Positions 24,149 through 31,887 of a stretch of DNA of 64,000 bases are shown piece by piece; the stretch's first letter is position 1; every line of letters starts with the position of its first letter. Both the position numbers and the translations under genes were made by a program. Location of the stretch: contig NZ_CP114065.1 in the NCBI RefSeq assembly GCF_027627575.1, positions 1,302,001 through 1,366,000 on the forward strand, in the 5' to 3' direction. Below the pieces are notes generated by a model that saw only the letters and a list, made by a program, of their open reading frames with translations, was not told the DNA's origin and did not search any database. The stretch is from Kribbella sp. CA-293567 (lineage in GTDB: Bacteria; Actinomycetota; Actinomycetes; Propionibacteriales; Kribbellaceae).

Positions 24149-25053
24149 GCGGGCTCGAGTTCACCCTGTCGGCCGAGGAGATCGAGCTGCTGCCGTCGGA
24201 CGAGGACGTCGCGTTCTACGCCGAGCACGGCTGGTACCTGTCCAAGAAGCTGCTCACCGACGACGAGACCGACGAGCTGGTCAACGCCAGTGAGCGGTAC
24301 TACGCCGGCGAACGTGACCGGGAGCTGCCGGTCACGCCGCCCAAGCTGGCCTACTGGGACCCGTCCAAGGGCGACGTCCAGCGGCACAACGACTACGTCC
24401 ACTACGAGCACGACGGACTGGCCAAGATCCTCCGCAAGCCGCTGATCGGGGCCGTCGCGGCCCGGCTGGCCCAGGTCGAGGAGATCCGGATCTTCCAGTC
24501 CACCCTGATCTACAAGCCGCCGATCGAGGGCGAACCGTCGAACATCGTGCCCTGGCACTTCGACAAGCACTACTGGTCGTCCTCGTCGTCGGACCGGATG
24601 CTGACCGCGTTCATCCCGTTCCACGACTGCCCGCCCGAGATGGGCACCATCACGATGGTCGACGGCAGTCACCGGTGGAAGGAGATCGGCGCCAACGACA
24701 CCGTGGTCCGGCACTTCGCCGAGCGGGACAAGTCGCAGCTGGAGCAGATGCTGGCCGACAACGCCGCGTTCAACGGCGTCGAGGTGGTCAAGCTGCCGAT
24801 CACGATCCCGCGCGGCCACATGAACTTCCACCACTGCCGGACGTACCACGGCAGCGGTGCGAACGTCAGCGACATCCCCCGCCGGGCGATCTCGCTGCAC
24901 CTGCAGGACGGCGGCAACTCCTACCGGGAGTTCCCGCTCTCCGACGGCACCCTCGCGGCGTACAACCACGACGCCCTGGTCCGCCGGACCCCGGACGGCA
25001 TGCCGGACTACGCCGACCCGGACTTCTGCCCCACTCTCTGGGCCGACCGCTAA
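24145..25053 (+). CDS. PhyH-type Fe(II)/2-oxoglutarate-dependent oxygenase
   Basis: Predicted hydroxylase or related oxidase of a pathway intermediate. In 302 residues it shows the facial triad His138-x-Asp140 (PWHFDKHYW) and distal His235 (CRTYHGSG), with a likely 2-oxoglutarate-binding Arg just after (DIPRRAISLHLQ). The segment DCPPEMGTITMVDGSHRW is typical of phytanoyl-CoA-dioxygenase-like proteins in biosynthetic clusters. It starts inside the hmaS stop (ATGA) and lies 15 bases before the DUF3050 gene. Substrate unknown; hydroxylation or desaturation of the hydroxymandelate/hydroxyphenylglycine unit or of the acyl chain are both possible. Confidence 0.85.
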   Translation: MSGLEFTLSAEEIELLPSDEDVAFYAEHGWYLSKKLLTDDETDELVNASERYYAGERDRELPVTPPKLAYWDPSKGDVQRHNDYVHYEHDGLAKILRKPLIGAVAARLAQVEEIRIFQSTLIYKPPIEGEPSNIVPWHFDKHYWSSSSSDRMLTAFIPFHDCPPEMGTITMVDGSHRWKEIGANDTVVRHFAERDKSQLEQMLADNAAFNGVEVVKLPITIPRGHMNFHHCRTYHGSGANVSDIPRRAISLHLQDGGNSYREFPLSDGTLAAYNHDALVRRTPDGMPDYADPDFCPTLWADR

Positions 25054-25068
25054 ACAAGGAGAACAGCC

Positions 25069-25869
25069 ATGTCACGTTACGACTGGGGTCAGACCCACCC
25101 GGGCATCGAGCAGTTGGAGAAGGCCGTCACCGAGGCCCGCGACAAGGTCGTCCAGCACCCGCTCTACGCCAACCTGGACACGCACGAGTCGCTGGTCACC
25201 TTCATGGAGCACCACGTCTTCGCGGTCTGGGACTTCATGTCACTGCTGAAGTCCCTGCAGCGCGAGCTCACCTGTGTCACGGTCCCGTGGATCCCGACCG
25301 AGCACCGCAACAGCCGCCGGCTGATCAACGACATCGTGATGGTGGAGGAGAGCGACGAGCTGGGGGGCGACGACGGCAAGCCGGCCTTCATCAGCCACTT
25401 CGAGCTGTACGTCGACGGCATGCACGAGGCCGGCGCCCGGACTGACGCGATCGACAAGCTGATCGAGCTGCTCCGCGACGGTGGAAAGGTGGTCGAGTCG
25501 CTGACCGCGGCCGGCGTACCGCAGGTCTCGATCGACTTCGCCGGCACCACCTGGGGCATCATCGAGAACGCGCCGGTGCACTGCCAGGCAGCCGCCTTCG
25601 CCTTCGGCCGCGAGGACCTGATCCCGGACATGTTCACCCAGGTGGTGGCGGTGAACGAGCGCTCCAAGAAGCTCAACACCTTCGTCGACTACCTGGAGCG
25701 GCACATCGAGGTGGACGGTGAGTTCCACACCCCGATGGCGATGCAGATGGTCGCCGACCTGTGTGGCGACGACCAGCAGAAGTGGGACGAGTGCGCCGAC
25801 ACCATCAACACCGCGCTGGCCGCCCGGGCCAGGCTGTGGGACGGCATCCTCGCCGCCATCAAGGGCTGA
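25069..25869 (+). CDS. DUF3050 protein, candidate haem-oxygenase-like diiron oxidase
   Basis: 266 residues matching the DUF3050 pattern. All-helical, with possible metal ligands at the positions where haem-oxygenase-like diiron oxidases carry theirs: Glu47 ([13 protein letters not shown]), His110/Glu112 ([12 protein letters not shown]) and His212, Asp216, His220 ([14 protein letters not shown]). Members of that superfamily do unusual oxidations such as oxidative decarboxylation, C-C cleavage and N-oxygenation. The ATG follows AAGGAG, the best ribosome-binding site of the operon. The ligand assignment is mine and untested; a non-oxidative role remains possible. Confidence 0.72.
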   Translation: MSRYDWGQTHPGIEQLEKAVTEARDKVVQHPLYANLDTHESLVTFMEHHVFAVWDFMSLLKSLQRELTCVTVPWIPTEHRNSRRLINDIVMVEESDELGGDDGKPAFISHFELYVDGMHEAGARTDAIDKLIELLRDGGKVVESLTAAGVPQVSIDFAGTTWGIIENAPVHCQAAAFAFGREDLIPDMFTQVVAVNERSKKLNTFVDYLERHIEVDGEFHTPMAMQMVADLCGDDQQKWDECADTINTALAARARLWDGILAAIKG

Positions 25870-25882
25870 GGGCCGCTGACTG

Positions 25883-26833
25883 ATGACCACCATCGATCTC
25901 TACCGGACCGTGCGGCTGATTCGCCGCTTCGAGGAGCGCGCGATCGAGTACGTCCGGTCCGGCGAGATCGTCGGCGGCATCCACCCGTACGTCGGTCAGG
26001 AGGCGATCGCGGCCGGCGTCTGTGCCGCGCTGCGCGCCGACGACCTGATCACCAGTACCCACCGTGGCCACGGTCACGTGCTGGCCAAGGGGGTGAACCC
26101 GGCCCGGATGTTCGCCGAACTGATGGGCCGGGAGTCGGGGCTGAACAAGGGCCGCGGCGGCTCGATGCACGCGGCCGACTTCGGCCTGGGCATCCTGGGT
26201 GCCAACGCCATCGTCGGCGCCGCCGGGTCGATCGCCACCGGCGCTGCCTGGGCCCAACGCCGGCTGGGCAAGTCGACCGTCGCGGCGACCTTCTTCGGTG
26301 ACGGCGCGGTCAACGAGGGAATGTTGCTGGAGGCGTTCAACCTGGCCGCCCTCTGGCACGTCCCGGTCGTGTTCGTCTGTGAGAACAACGGCTACGCCAC
26401 CACGATGCCGGTCGACTCGGCCGTGGCCGGCAGCATCACCGGCCGGGCCAAGGCGTTCGGCATCCCGTCCTTCACGATCGACGGCCAGGACCCGGAAAAG
26501 GTGCTGGCGGCAACGACCGCCGCCGTCGACCGGGCCCGGGCCGGCAAGGGCCCGACCTTCCTGGAGTGCACGACGTACCGGTTCGACGCGCACCACACGT
26601 TCGAGCACCGGACCCGGCTCACCTACCGCTCGACCGAGGAGCTGTCCGCCGGGTGGTCGCGGGACCCGGTGGAGATCCAGGGGGCCCGGCTGGCCCCGGA
26701 GGACCGGGCCGCCGTCGACGCCGAGGTCGAGGCCCTGCTCGACGCGGCGGCCGGGATCGCGCTGGGCAGTGCCCACCCGGATCCGTCCGCGGCCCTGCAG
26801 TACCTGTACTCGTCGCCGGAGGTGTTCAGCTGA
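25883..26833 (+). CDS. thiamine-diphosphate-dependent dehydrogenase E1 alpha subunit
   Basis: Alpha subunit of a pyruvate-dehydrogenase/acetoin-dehydrogenase-type E1, which decarboxylates a 2-oxo acid and passes on the acyl group. The 316 residues contain STHRGHGHVLAKG, the phosphorylation-loop region GRGGSMHAADF and the ThDP/Mg motif GDGAVNEGM...CENNGYA. Its stop overlaps the beta-subunit ATG (TGATG). No E2 lipoyl transferase or E3 is in the window, so it is unlikely to be housekeeping. Possible substrates include 4-hydroxyphenylglyoxylate or a ketose/pyruvate giving a two-carbon unit; this is inference. Confidence 0.88.
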   Translation: MTTIDLYRTVRLIRRFEERAIEYVRSGEIVGGIHPYVGQEAIAAGVCAALRADDLITSTHRGHGHVLAKGVNPARMFAELMGRESGLNKGRGGSMHAADFGLGILGANAIVGAAGSIATGAAWAQRRLGKSTVAATFFGDGAVNEGMLLEAFNLAALWHVPVVFVCENNGYATTMPVDSAVAGSITGRAKAFGIPSFTIDGQDPEKVLAATTAAVDRARAGKGPTFLECTTYRFDAHHTFEHRTRLTYRSTEELSAGWSRDPVEIQGARLAPEDRAAVDAEVEALLDAAAGIALGSAHPDPSAALQYLYSSPEVFS

Positions 26834-27810
26834 TGCCCAAGTTGTCCTATCTGAAAGCGATGAACCGGGCGCTCGGTGACGAACTGGCGGCCGACGACCG
26901 GGTGTTCCTGCTGGGTGAGGACATCCGGGTGGCGGCCTCGAACCTGACCGCCGGCCTGTTCGGCCGGTTCGGTCCGGACCGGGTGCTGGACACCCCGTTG
27001 TCGGAGCAGGCGTTCACGAACTTCGCCACCGGCGCGGCCCTGGTCGGGATGCGGCCGGTGATCGAGTTCCAGATCCCGTCGCTGCTCTTCCTGGTCTTCG
27101 AGCAGATCGCGAACCAGGCGCACAAGCTGGCGCTGATGTCGGGTGGCCAGTGCAAGGTGCCCGTGACGTACGTCGTCCCGGGTTCCGGGTCGAGGACCGG
27201 CTGGGCCGGGCAGCACTCCGACCATCCCTACAGCCTGTTCGCGGCCGTCGGGGTGAAGACGGTGGTGCCGTCGAACCCCGCGGACGCCTACGGCCTGTTG
27301 CTGTCGGCGATCCGCGACGACGACCCGGTGGTGGTGTTCGCGCCGGCCGGTGCGCTGGGCTTCCGGGAAGATGTCGACTTCTCGACTCTGGCGCCGGTAC
27401 CGCTCGGCGTCGGGCGGATCGCGCGGCCCGGTTCCGACGTCACGGTCGTTGCCCTCGGCCACCTGGTCCAGGACGCGCTCGCGGTCGCCGACGAGCTCGC
27501 CGGGGTGGCGTCGATCGAGGTGTTCGACCCACGCACCGTCTATCCGCTGGACGTGGCAGGGCTGGCCGAGTCCGTCGCGCGCACCAGGCGGCTGGTGGTG
27601 ATCGACGACTCGAACCGGACCAGCGGCTTCGGAGCCGAGGTACTGGCGGTGGCGGCCGAGCGTTTCGACCTGGTCGCGCGGCCGCGCCGGGTGACCAGGC
27701 CGGACGGCGCGGTACTGCCGTTCGCGCTGGCGCTCGACCGGGCGGTCCAGCCGGGCCGCGACGACCTGGTCGCGGCGATCCGCGGCGTACTGGAGGGGGA
27801 CGAGCAGTGA
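26833..27810 (+). CDS. thiamine-diphosphate-dependent dehydrogenase E1 beta subunit
   Basis: Beta subunit partner of the preceding gene (325 residues), forming an alpha2beta2 E1. The ThDP-activating Glu is present in DTPLSEQAF, and QHSDHPYSLFAAVGVKTVVPS is the usual E1 beta segment. The loop after DDDPVVVF reads APAGALG where acyl-dehydrogenase E1s normally have an E-H/P-type sequence, which may reflect a changed acyl acceptor or substrate. The C-terminal transketolase domain (DPRTVYPLDV, VVIDDSNRTSGFGAEV) is complete. It overlaps the first ATP-grasp-like gene by four bases. Confidence 0.88.
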   Translation: MPKLSYLKAMNRALGDELAADDRVFLLGEDIRVAASNLTAGLFGRFGPDRVLDTPLSEQAFTNFATGAALVGMRPVIEFQIPSLLFLVFEQIANQAHKLALMSGGQCKVPVTYVVPGSGSRTGWAGQHSDHPYSLFAAVGVKTVVPSNPADAYGLLLSAIRDDDPVVVFAPAGALGFREDVDFSTLAPVPLGVGRIARPGSDVTVVALGHLVQDALAVADELAGVASIEVFDPRTVYPLDVAGLAESVARTRRLVVIDDSNRTSGFGAEVLAVAAERFDLVARPRRVTRPDGAVLPFALALDRAVQPGRDDLVAAIRGVLEGDEQ

Positions 27811-29156
27811 CAGAGCGACCATCCGCGGCCGAGCTCTGGCCGGTGCTGCCGGCCGACGTCCGCGAGAAGTTGCTTGCCTATGGCCACAAATACTGGTCGC
27901 AGGTCTACGAGGACGTCGCGCTGCAGAACCAGAACTGGATCCCGCTTCGCTCGCCGGTCGGCACGCACGCCGGGTACGCCGAGCTGAACCGGATCACGCA
28001 ACGCGTCTCGCAGCTCGTGCTGGACGCCTGCCGGCGCCGGGCCCGTACGGCGGGGGAGCTCCGCGCGGTCCTGGGGGTTCCGGACGGCCGGATCCAGTTG
28101 CTGGACGACGACGAGCCGCTGACCGGGCGGCTGATCAACGCGATCCGCTCCGACCTGCTGCTCGAGCGCGGGGTGCCGCGGATGGTCGAGTGCAACGTCG
28201 AGAGCGCGCTGGGCGGCGTACTGGACGCCGACGGCGTGATCAAGCGGTGGATGGAGGTCTACCGGGACGAGCCGATGTTCACCGCGATGGACGCCGCCGC
28301 GCCGCCGTCCGCGGTGGACGCGCGCTTCGACGCGATCCGCTCGGACGTCGGGCCGGACCAGGTGACCGCGATGGTCTACACCTCGGGTGGCGGCTACCCG
28401 GGCGCGCACGACGCGACGTACATGATCAACCGGCTGCGGCCCTTCGCCGATCGGGGCCGGGAGCTGGGGGTCGACCTGATCGTCCATCCGGTCGAGTGGC
28501 TGGAGCAGGACGCGGACGGGCGGCTGAAGGCGGGCGACCGGATCCTCGACGCGGTCTGGCGGATGTTCGTGCCGACCTTCGTCGACGAGTCCGACGGAAT
28601 GGCCGCGCTGCGGGCGGCCAACGCCGCCAGGAACTTCCGGATGTACCTGCCGACCGCCGTCTGGCTGCTGAGCAACAAGACGATCTTCGCCTGGTTGTGG
28701 GACGACCTGGACCAGTTGCCGGCCGAGGACGCGGAGATCGTCCGCGCGCACGTCCCGCGGACGTGGGTCTACCAGCCGGCCCTGCGGCAGCGCGTGATCG
28801 ACGAGCGGGAGCGGCTGGTGTTCAAGCCGACCGACGACTACGGCGGTCACGGCGTCTTCATCGGCCCGCAGACCTCGCCGGAGGACTGGGCCGCGGCGAT
28901 CGACGCGGCCACCGGCCCGCACATCTTCCAGGAGCTGATCGAGGCGGACCCGCTGACGATGCAGTTCCTCAAGCCGGAGACCGGCGAGGTGGTCGAGGCC
29001 GACGTCTCGTACTGCGTGTCGACCTACCTGTTCGACCGGATCCCGGCCGGTGTCTTCACCCGCTTCTCGCCGCCGGGCGCCGGTGGCGTGGTGAACCTGA
29101 CCCAAGGCGCGCTGACCGGCGGCCTGCTGCTCGTGAACGTGGGGGAGAACCGATGA
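27807..29156 (+). CDS. ATP-grasp-like ligase, tandem copy 1
   Basis: 449 residues, first of three paralogues in a row. The motif VFKPTDDYGGHGVFIG resembles the nucleotide-binding lysine/glycine loop of circularly permuted ATP-grasp enzymes, and RMVECNVESALGG resembles a metal-binding Glu/Asn strand. ATP-grasp enzymes join a carboxylate to an amine or thiol through an acyl phosphate. In an NRPS-free cluster that makes hydroxyphenylglycine precursors, amide-bond formation is the obvious guess. It differs most from the other two copies (VEWLEQDADGR, and no YTFGR tail motif). GTG start within the E1 beta stop. Confidence 0.68.
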   Translation: MTERPSAAELWPVLPADVREKLLAYGHKYWSQVYEDVALQNQNWIPLRSPVGTHAGYAELNRITQRVSQLVLDACRRRARTAGELRAVLGVPDGRIQLLDDDEPLTGRLINAIRSDLLLERGVPRMVECNVESALGGVLDADGVIKRWMEVYRDEPMFTAMDAAAPPSAVDARFDAIRSDVGPDQVTAMVYTSGGGYPGAHDATYMINRLRPFADRGRELGVDLIVHPVEWLEQDADGRLKAGDRILDAVWRMFVPTFVDESDGMAALRAANAARNFRMYLPTAVWLLSNKTIFAWLWDDLDQLPAEDAEIVRAHVPRTWVYQPALRQRVIDERERLVFKPTDDYGGHGVFIGPQTSPEDWAAAIDAATGPHIFQELIEADPLTMQFLKPETGEVVEADVSYCVSTYLFDRIPAGVFTRFSPPGAGGVVNLTQGALTGGLLLVNVGENR

Positions 29157-30526
29157 GTTTCGACTGGCAGGGTACTTCGTTCGACTACTGGAACGAGTTG
29201 CCTCAGGCAAGCAAGGAGAAGGTGCTGGCGGCCGGGTCCGAGGACTGGCGGGACGTCTTCAGTGGGGTCCTGACCTTCAACAAGTCCTGGCGGCCGCTGC
29301 GCCCGGTGATGATCCACCAGACGACGTACGACGCGCTGGCAGCGGTGATGGACCGGTTGCTCGGGCTGCTGCTGGAGACGGCGCAGCGGCGGGCGGCCAC
29401 GGCCGGCGAACTGCGCAAGCTGCTCGGTACGCCGGAGGGCCTGATCGAGTACCTGGACGACGACGAGGTGCTCGGCGAACAGCTGATCCAGTCGGGCCGG
29501 CCGGACATCCTGATCAGCGGCGGCGTCCCGAAGTTCGTCGAGTTCAACATCGGCAGCGAGGCCGGCTGCGTCTGGGACACCGAGCGGGTCTCGACCCGGT
29601 TCCTGACGGTGTTCTCCGACCACGGGCTGCAGACCCTCGACGGGGTGGACGGTCCGGTCCAGGTCACCGAGCCGCCGTCGCCGGTCGACGGCCGCTACCA
29701 GGCGATCGTCGACACGCTCGGGCTGAAGCCGGGCGACCGGCTGACCACCGTACTGCGCACGGAAGGCGTCTATCCGGGCAGCGACAACCTGGAGGCGATC
29801 GTCAGGTCGCTCGACCCGTACGTCGAGCGGGGCAAGGGTTTCGGGATCGACGGGGACGTCTCGCCGCTGCTCTGGCTGGAGACCGACGAGGACGGCGAGC
29901 TGGTCACCCAGGGCCGCCGGGTGGACGCGGTCTTCCGGTTGTTCGTCTGCACGGACATGCCGCAGATCCCTGGCCAGGCAGCGCTCAAGGCCGCGGTGGA
30001 GTCCGGCAGGACGAAGCTCTTCACCTCGTCGGCGGGCTGGCTGCTCGCCAACAAGCTGGTGCTCACCTGGCTCTGGGACGATCTCGAGCTGCTGTCCGCC
30101 GAGGACCAGGAGCTGGTCCGTCAGCACGTGCCGTGGAGCCGCCGGCTGAGCAGCGAGATGCTTGAGGACGCCGTCGCCCAGCAGGCTTCACTGGTGCTGA
30201 AGCCTGCCGACGAATACGGCGGTGCCGGCGTACTGGTGGGGCACGAGACCGAGCCCGGCGCCTGGCGGGAAGGGCTGGAGGAGGCGGTCCGGCGAGGCGG
30301 CTTCCTGCTGCAGGACTACGTGCGGCCGGACCGGCTGTCGATGGATTTCGTCAACATCGAGACGGGTGCGCACCTGGCCGCCGAGGTGCCGTACTCCGTC
30401 GGTCCCTACACGTTCGGGCGCAAGTCGTACGGCTGCTTCCTCCGGGTCGGTTGCCAGGAGCAAGGTGAGGTCCTCAACCTCAAGCGGGCCATCCACGTCA
30501 CCGGGCCGTTGCTGGTCACGACGTGA
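29153..30526 (+). CDS. ATP-grasp-like ligase, tandem copy 2
   Basis: 457 residues, paralogue of its neighbours. Shared landmarks are SWRPLRPVMI, RRAATAGELRKLLG, PKFVEFNIGSEAG (Glu/Asn strand), SAGWLLANKLVLTWLWDD, LVLKPADEYGGAGVLVG (putative ATP-binding loop) and VPYSVGPYTFGRKSYGCFLR at the C-terminus. It is more similar to copy 3 than to copy 1. It starts at an ATG overlapping the previous stop and ends at an overlap with copy 3. Two near copies plus one divergent copy suggest successive ligations or a hetero-oligomer; neither can be decided here. Confidence 0.68.
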   Translation: MSFDWQGTSFDYWNELPQASKEKVLAAGSEDWRDVFSGVLTFNKSWRPLRPVMIHQTTYDALAAVMDRLLGLLLETAQRRAATAGELRKLLGTPEGLIEYLDDDEVLGEQLIQSGRPDILISGGVPKFVEFNIGSEAGCVWDTERVSTRFLTVFSDHGLQTLDGVDGPVQVTEPPSPVDGRYQAIVDTLGLKPGDRLTTVLRTEGVYPGSDNLEAIVRSLDPYVERGKGFGIDGDVSPLLWLETDEDGELVTQGRRVDAVFRLFVCTDMPQIPGQAALKAAVESGRTKLFTSSAGWLLANKLVLTWLWDDLELLSAEDQELVRQHVPWSRRLSSEMLEDAVAQQASLVLKPADEYGGAGVLVGHETEPGAWREGLEEAVRRGGFLLQDYVRPDRLSMDFVNIETGAHLAAEVPYSVGPYTFGRKSYGCFLRVGCQEQGEVLNLKRAIHVTGPLLVTT

Positions 30527-31887
30527 CCGGACACGACTGGGCCGGCCGCCCCGGATTCGATGCCTGGGGCAACTTATCGCCCGAGGTGCGGAAGGCGGTC
30601 CTGGCCGCCGGGGACACCGGCTGGGCGACGGTCTTCGACAACATCGCGACCTACAACGAGACCTGGCGTCCGCTCCGGCCGGTGCTGATGCAGAAGGCGT
30701 GGCTGGAGGAGCTGTACGCGCTGAGCGACCGGATGCTGCAGCTCGTGCTGGATTGCTGCCGTCGCCGGGCCGCCACCGCGGGGGAGCTGCGCAAGCTGCT
30801 CGGGATCCCCGACGATCGGGTCGAGTTCGTGAACGACGACGAGCCGCTTGGCGATCACCTGGTGCTGTCGGGCCGCCCGGACATCCTGCTGACCGACGGG
30901 GTGCCGAAGATCGTCGAGTTCAACATCGGCAGCGATGTGGGCAGTGTCTGGGACTCGGAGCGGGTGTCGGCCAGGTTCCTGGAGCTGTTCCGCAGTACCG
31001 GTGTCGACGAGTTGCTGCCGGTCGAGGCACCGCCGTCGGCCGTCGACGGCCGGTACGCCGCGATCCGCGAGGCCTTCGGGCTCCCCGACGGGGCCCGGCT
31101 GACGATGGTCTTCCGGACCGACGGCGAGTATCCGGAGTCGCGCGATCCGGAGAAGCTGGTGGCGCTGCTGCAGCCGTTCGCCGAGCGTGGCCGGGAGCTC
31201 GGCTTCGACATGGACGTGCAACCGCTCGACTGGCTGGAGCTGGACGAGAGCGGTTTCCTGGTCGGCCGCGGCCGCCGGGTGGAAACGATCCTGCGGTTGT
31301 TCGTCTGCTCCGAGATGCCGCCGACCGTCGGGCTGCAGGCGATCAAGGACGCGCTGCAGGCCGGTACGGCGTCGCTGTTCACCTCGGCGGCGTCCTGGCT
31401 GATCAGCAACAAGCTGGTCTTCGCGTGGCTCTGGGAGGACGCGGACCAGCTGCCGCCCGAGGACGCGGACCTGATCAGGACCCATCTGCCCCGGACCAGG
31501 CTGCTCACGGCGGAGCTACTGGACTCCGCGCTCGCCGAGCGGGAGCAACTGGTGCTCAAGCCCACCGACGAGTTCGGCGGCTCCGGCGTCGTGGTCGGTC
31601 GCGAGACGACTCCCGAGGAGTGGCGGCGACTGGTCGAGCACGGGGTGGCGGCGGGCCTGCACCTGGTCCAGGACTACTCCCGCCCGGACCGGATGACGAT
31701 GGACTTCGTGCACCTGCACAGCGGTGAGCACGACCACGCGGAGGTGCCGTTCTCGATCGGTCCCTACACCTTCGGCCGGCAGGGCTTCGGCTGCTACGTG
31801 CGGATCGGGAGCCAGGGTGAGGGCGAGGTGCTCAACCTCAAGCGCAACGTGCACGTCACCGGATCACTGCTGCTCGGCGGCGCCTGA
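30523..31887 (+). CDS. ATP-grasp-like ligase, tandem copy 3
   Basis: 454 residues starting at GTG 30523 (GTGA). It matches copy 2 throughout: TWRPLRPVLM, RRRAATAGELRKLLG, PKIVEFNIGSDVG, ASWLISNKLVFAWLWED, LVLKPTDEFGGSGVVVG and VPFSIGPYTFGRQGFGCYVR. The putative ATP-binding lysine and the Glu/Asn strand are both kept, so nothing suggests it is inactive. It overlaps the P450 gene by one base. Assignment to ATP-grasp rests on motif resemblance, and an unrelated fold is not excluded. Confidence 0.68.
   Translation: MTGHDWAGRPGFDAWGNLSPEVRKAVLAAGDTGWATVFDNIATYNETWRPLRPVLMQKAWLEELYALSDRMLQLVLDCCRRRAATAGELRKLLGIPDDRVEFVNDDEPLGDHLVLSGRPDILLTDGVPKIVEFNIGSDVGSVWDSERVSARFLELFRSTGVDELLPVEAPPSAVDGRYAAIREAFGLPDGARLTMVFRTDGEYPESRDPEKLVALLQPFAERGRELGFDMDVQPLDWLELDESGFLVGRGRRVETILRLFVCSEMPPTVGLQAIKDALQAGTASLFTSAASWLISNKLVFAWLWEDADQLPPEDADLIRTHLPRTRLLTAELLDSALAEREQLVLKPTDEFGGSGVVVGRETTPEEWRRLVEHGVAAGLHLVQDYSRPDRMTMDFVHLHSGEHDHAEVPFSIGPYTFGRQGFGCYVRIGSQGEGEVLNLKRNVHVTGSLLLGGA

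Noticed and set aside
25883..27810. Housekeeping pyruvate or branched-chain dehydrogenase operon
   Set aside because: No E2 or E3 follows, and both genes are embedded by overlaps in the ACP/KS/HmaS run.
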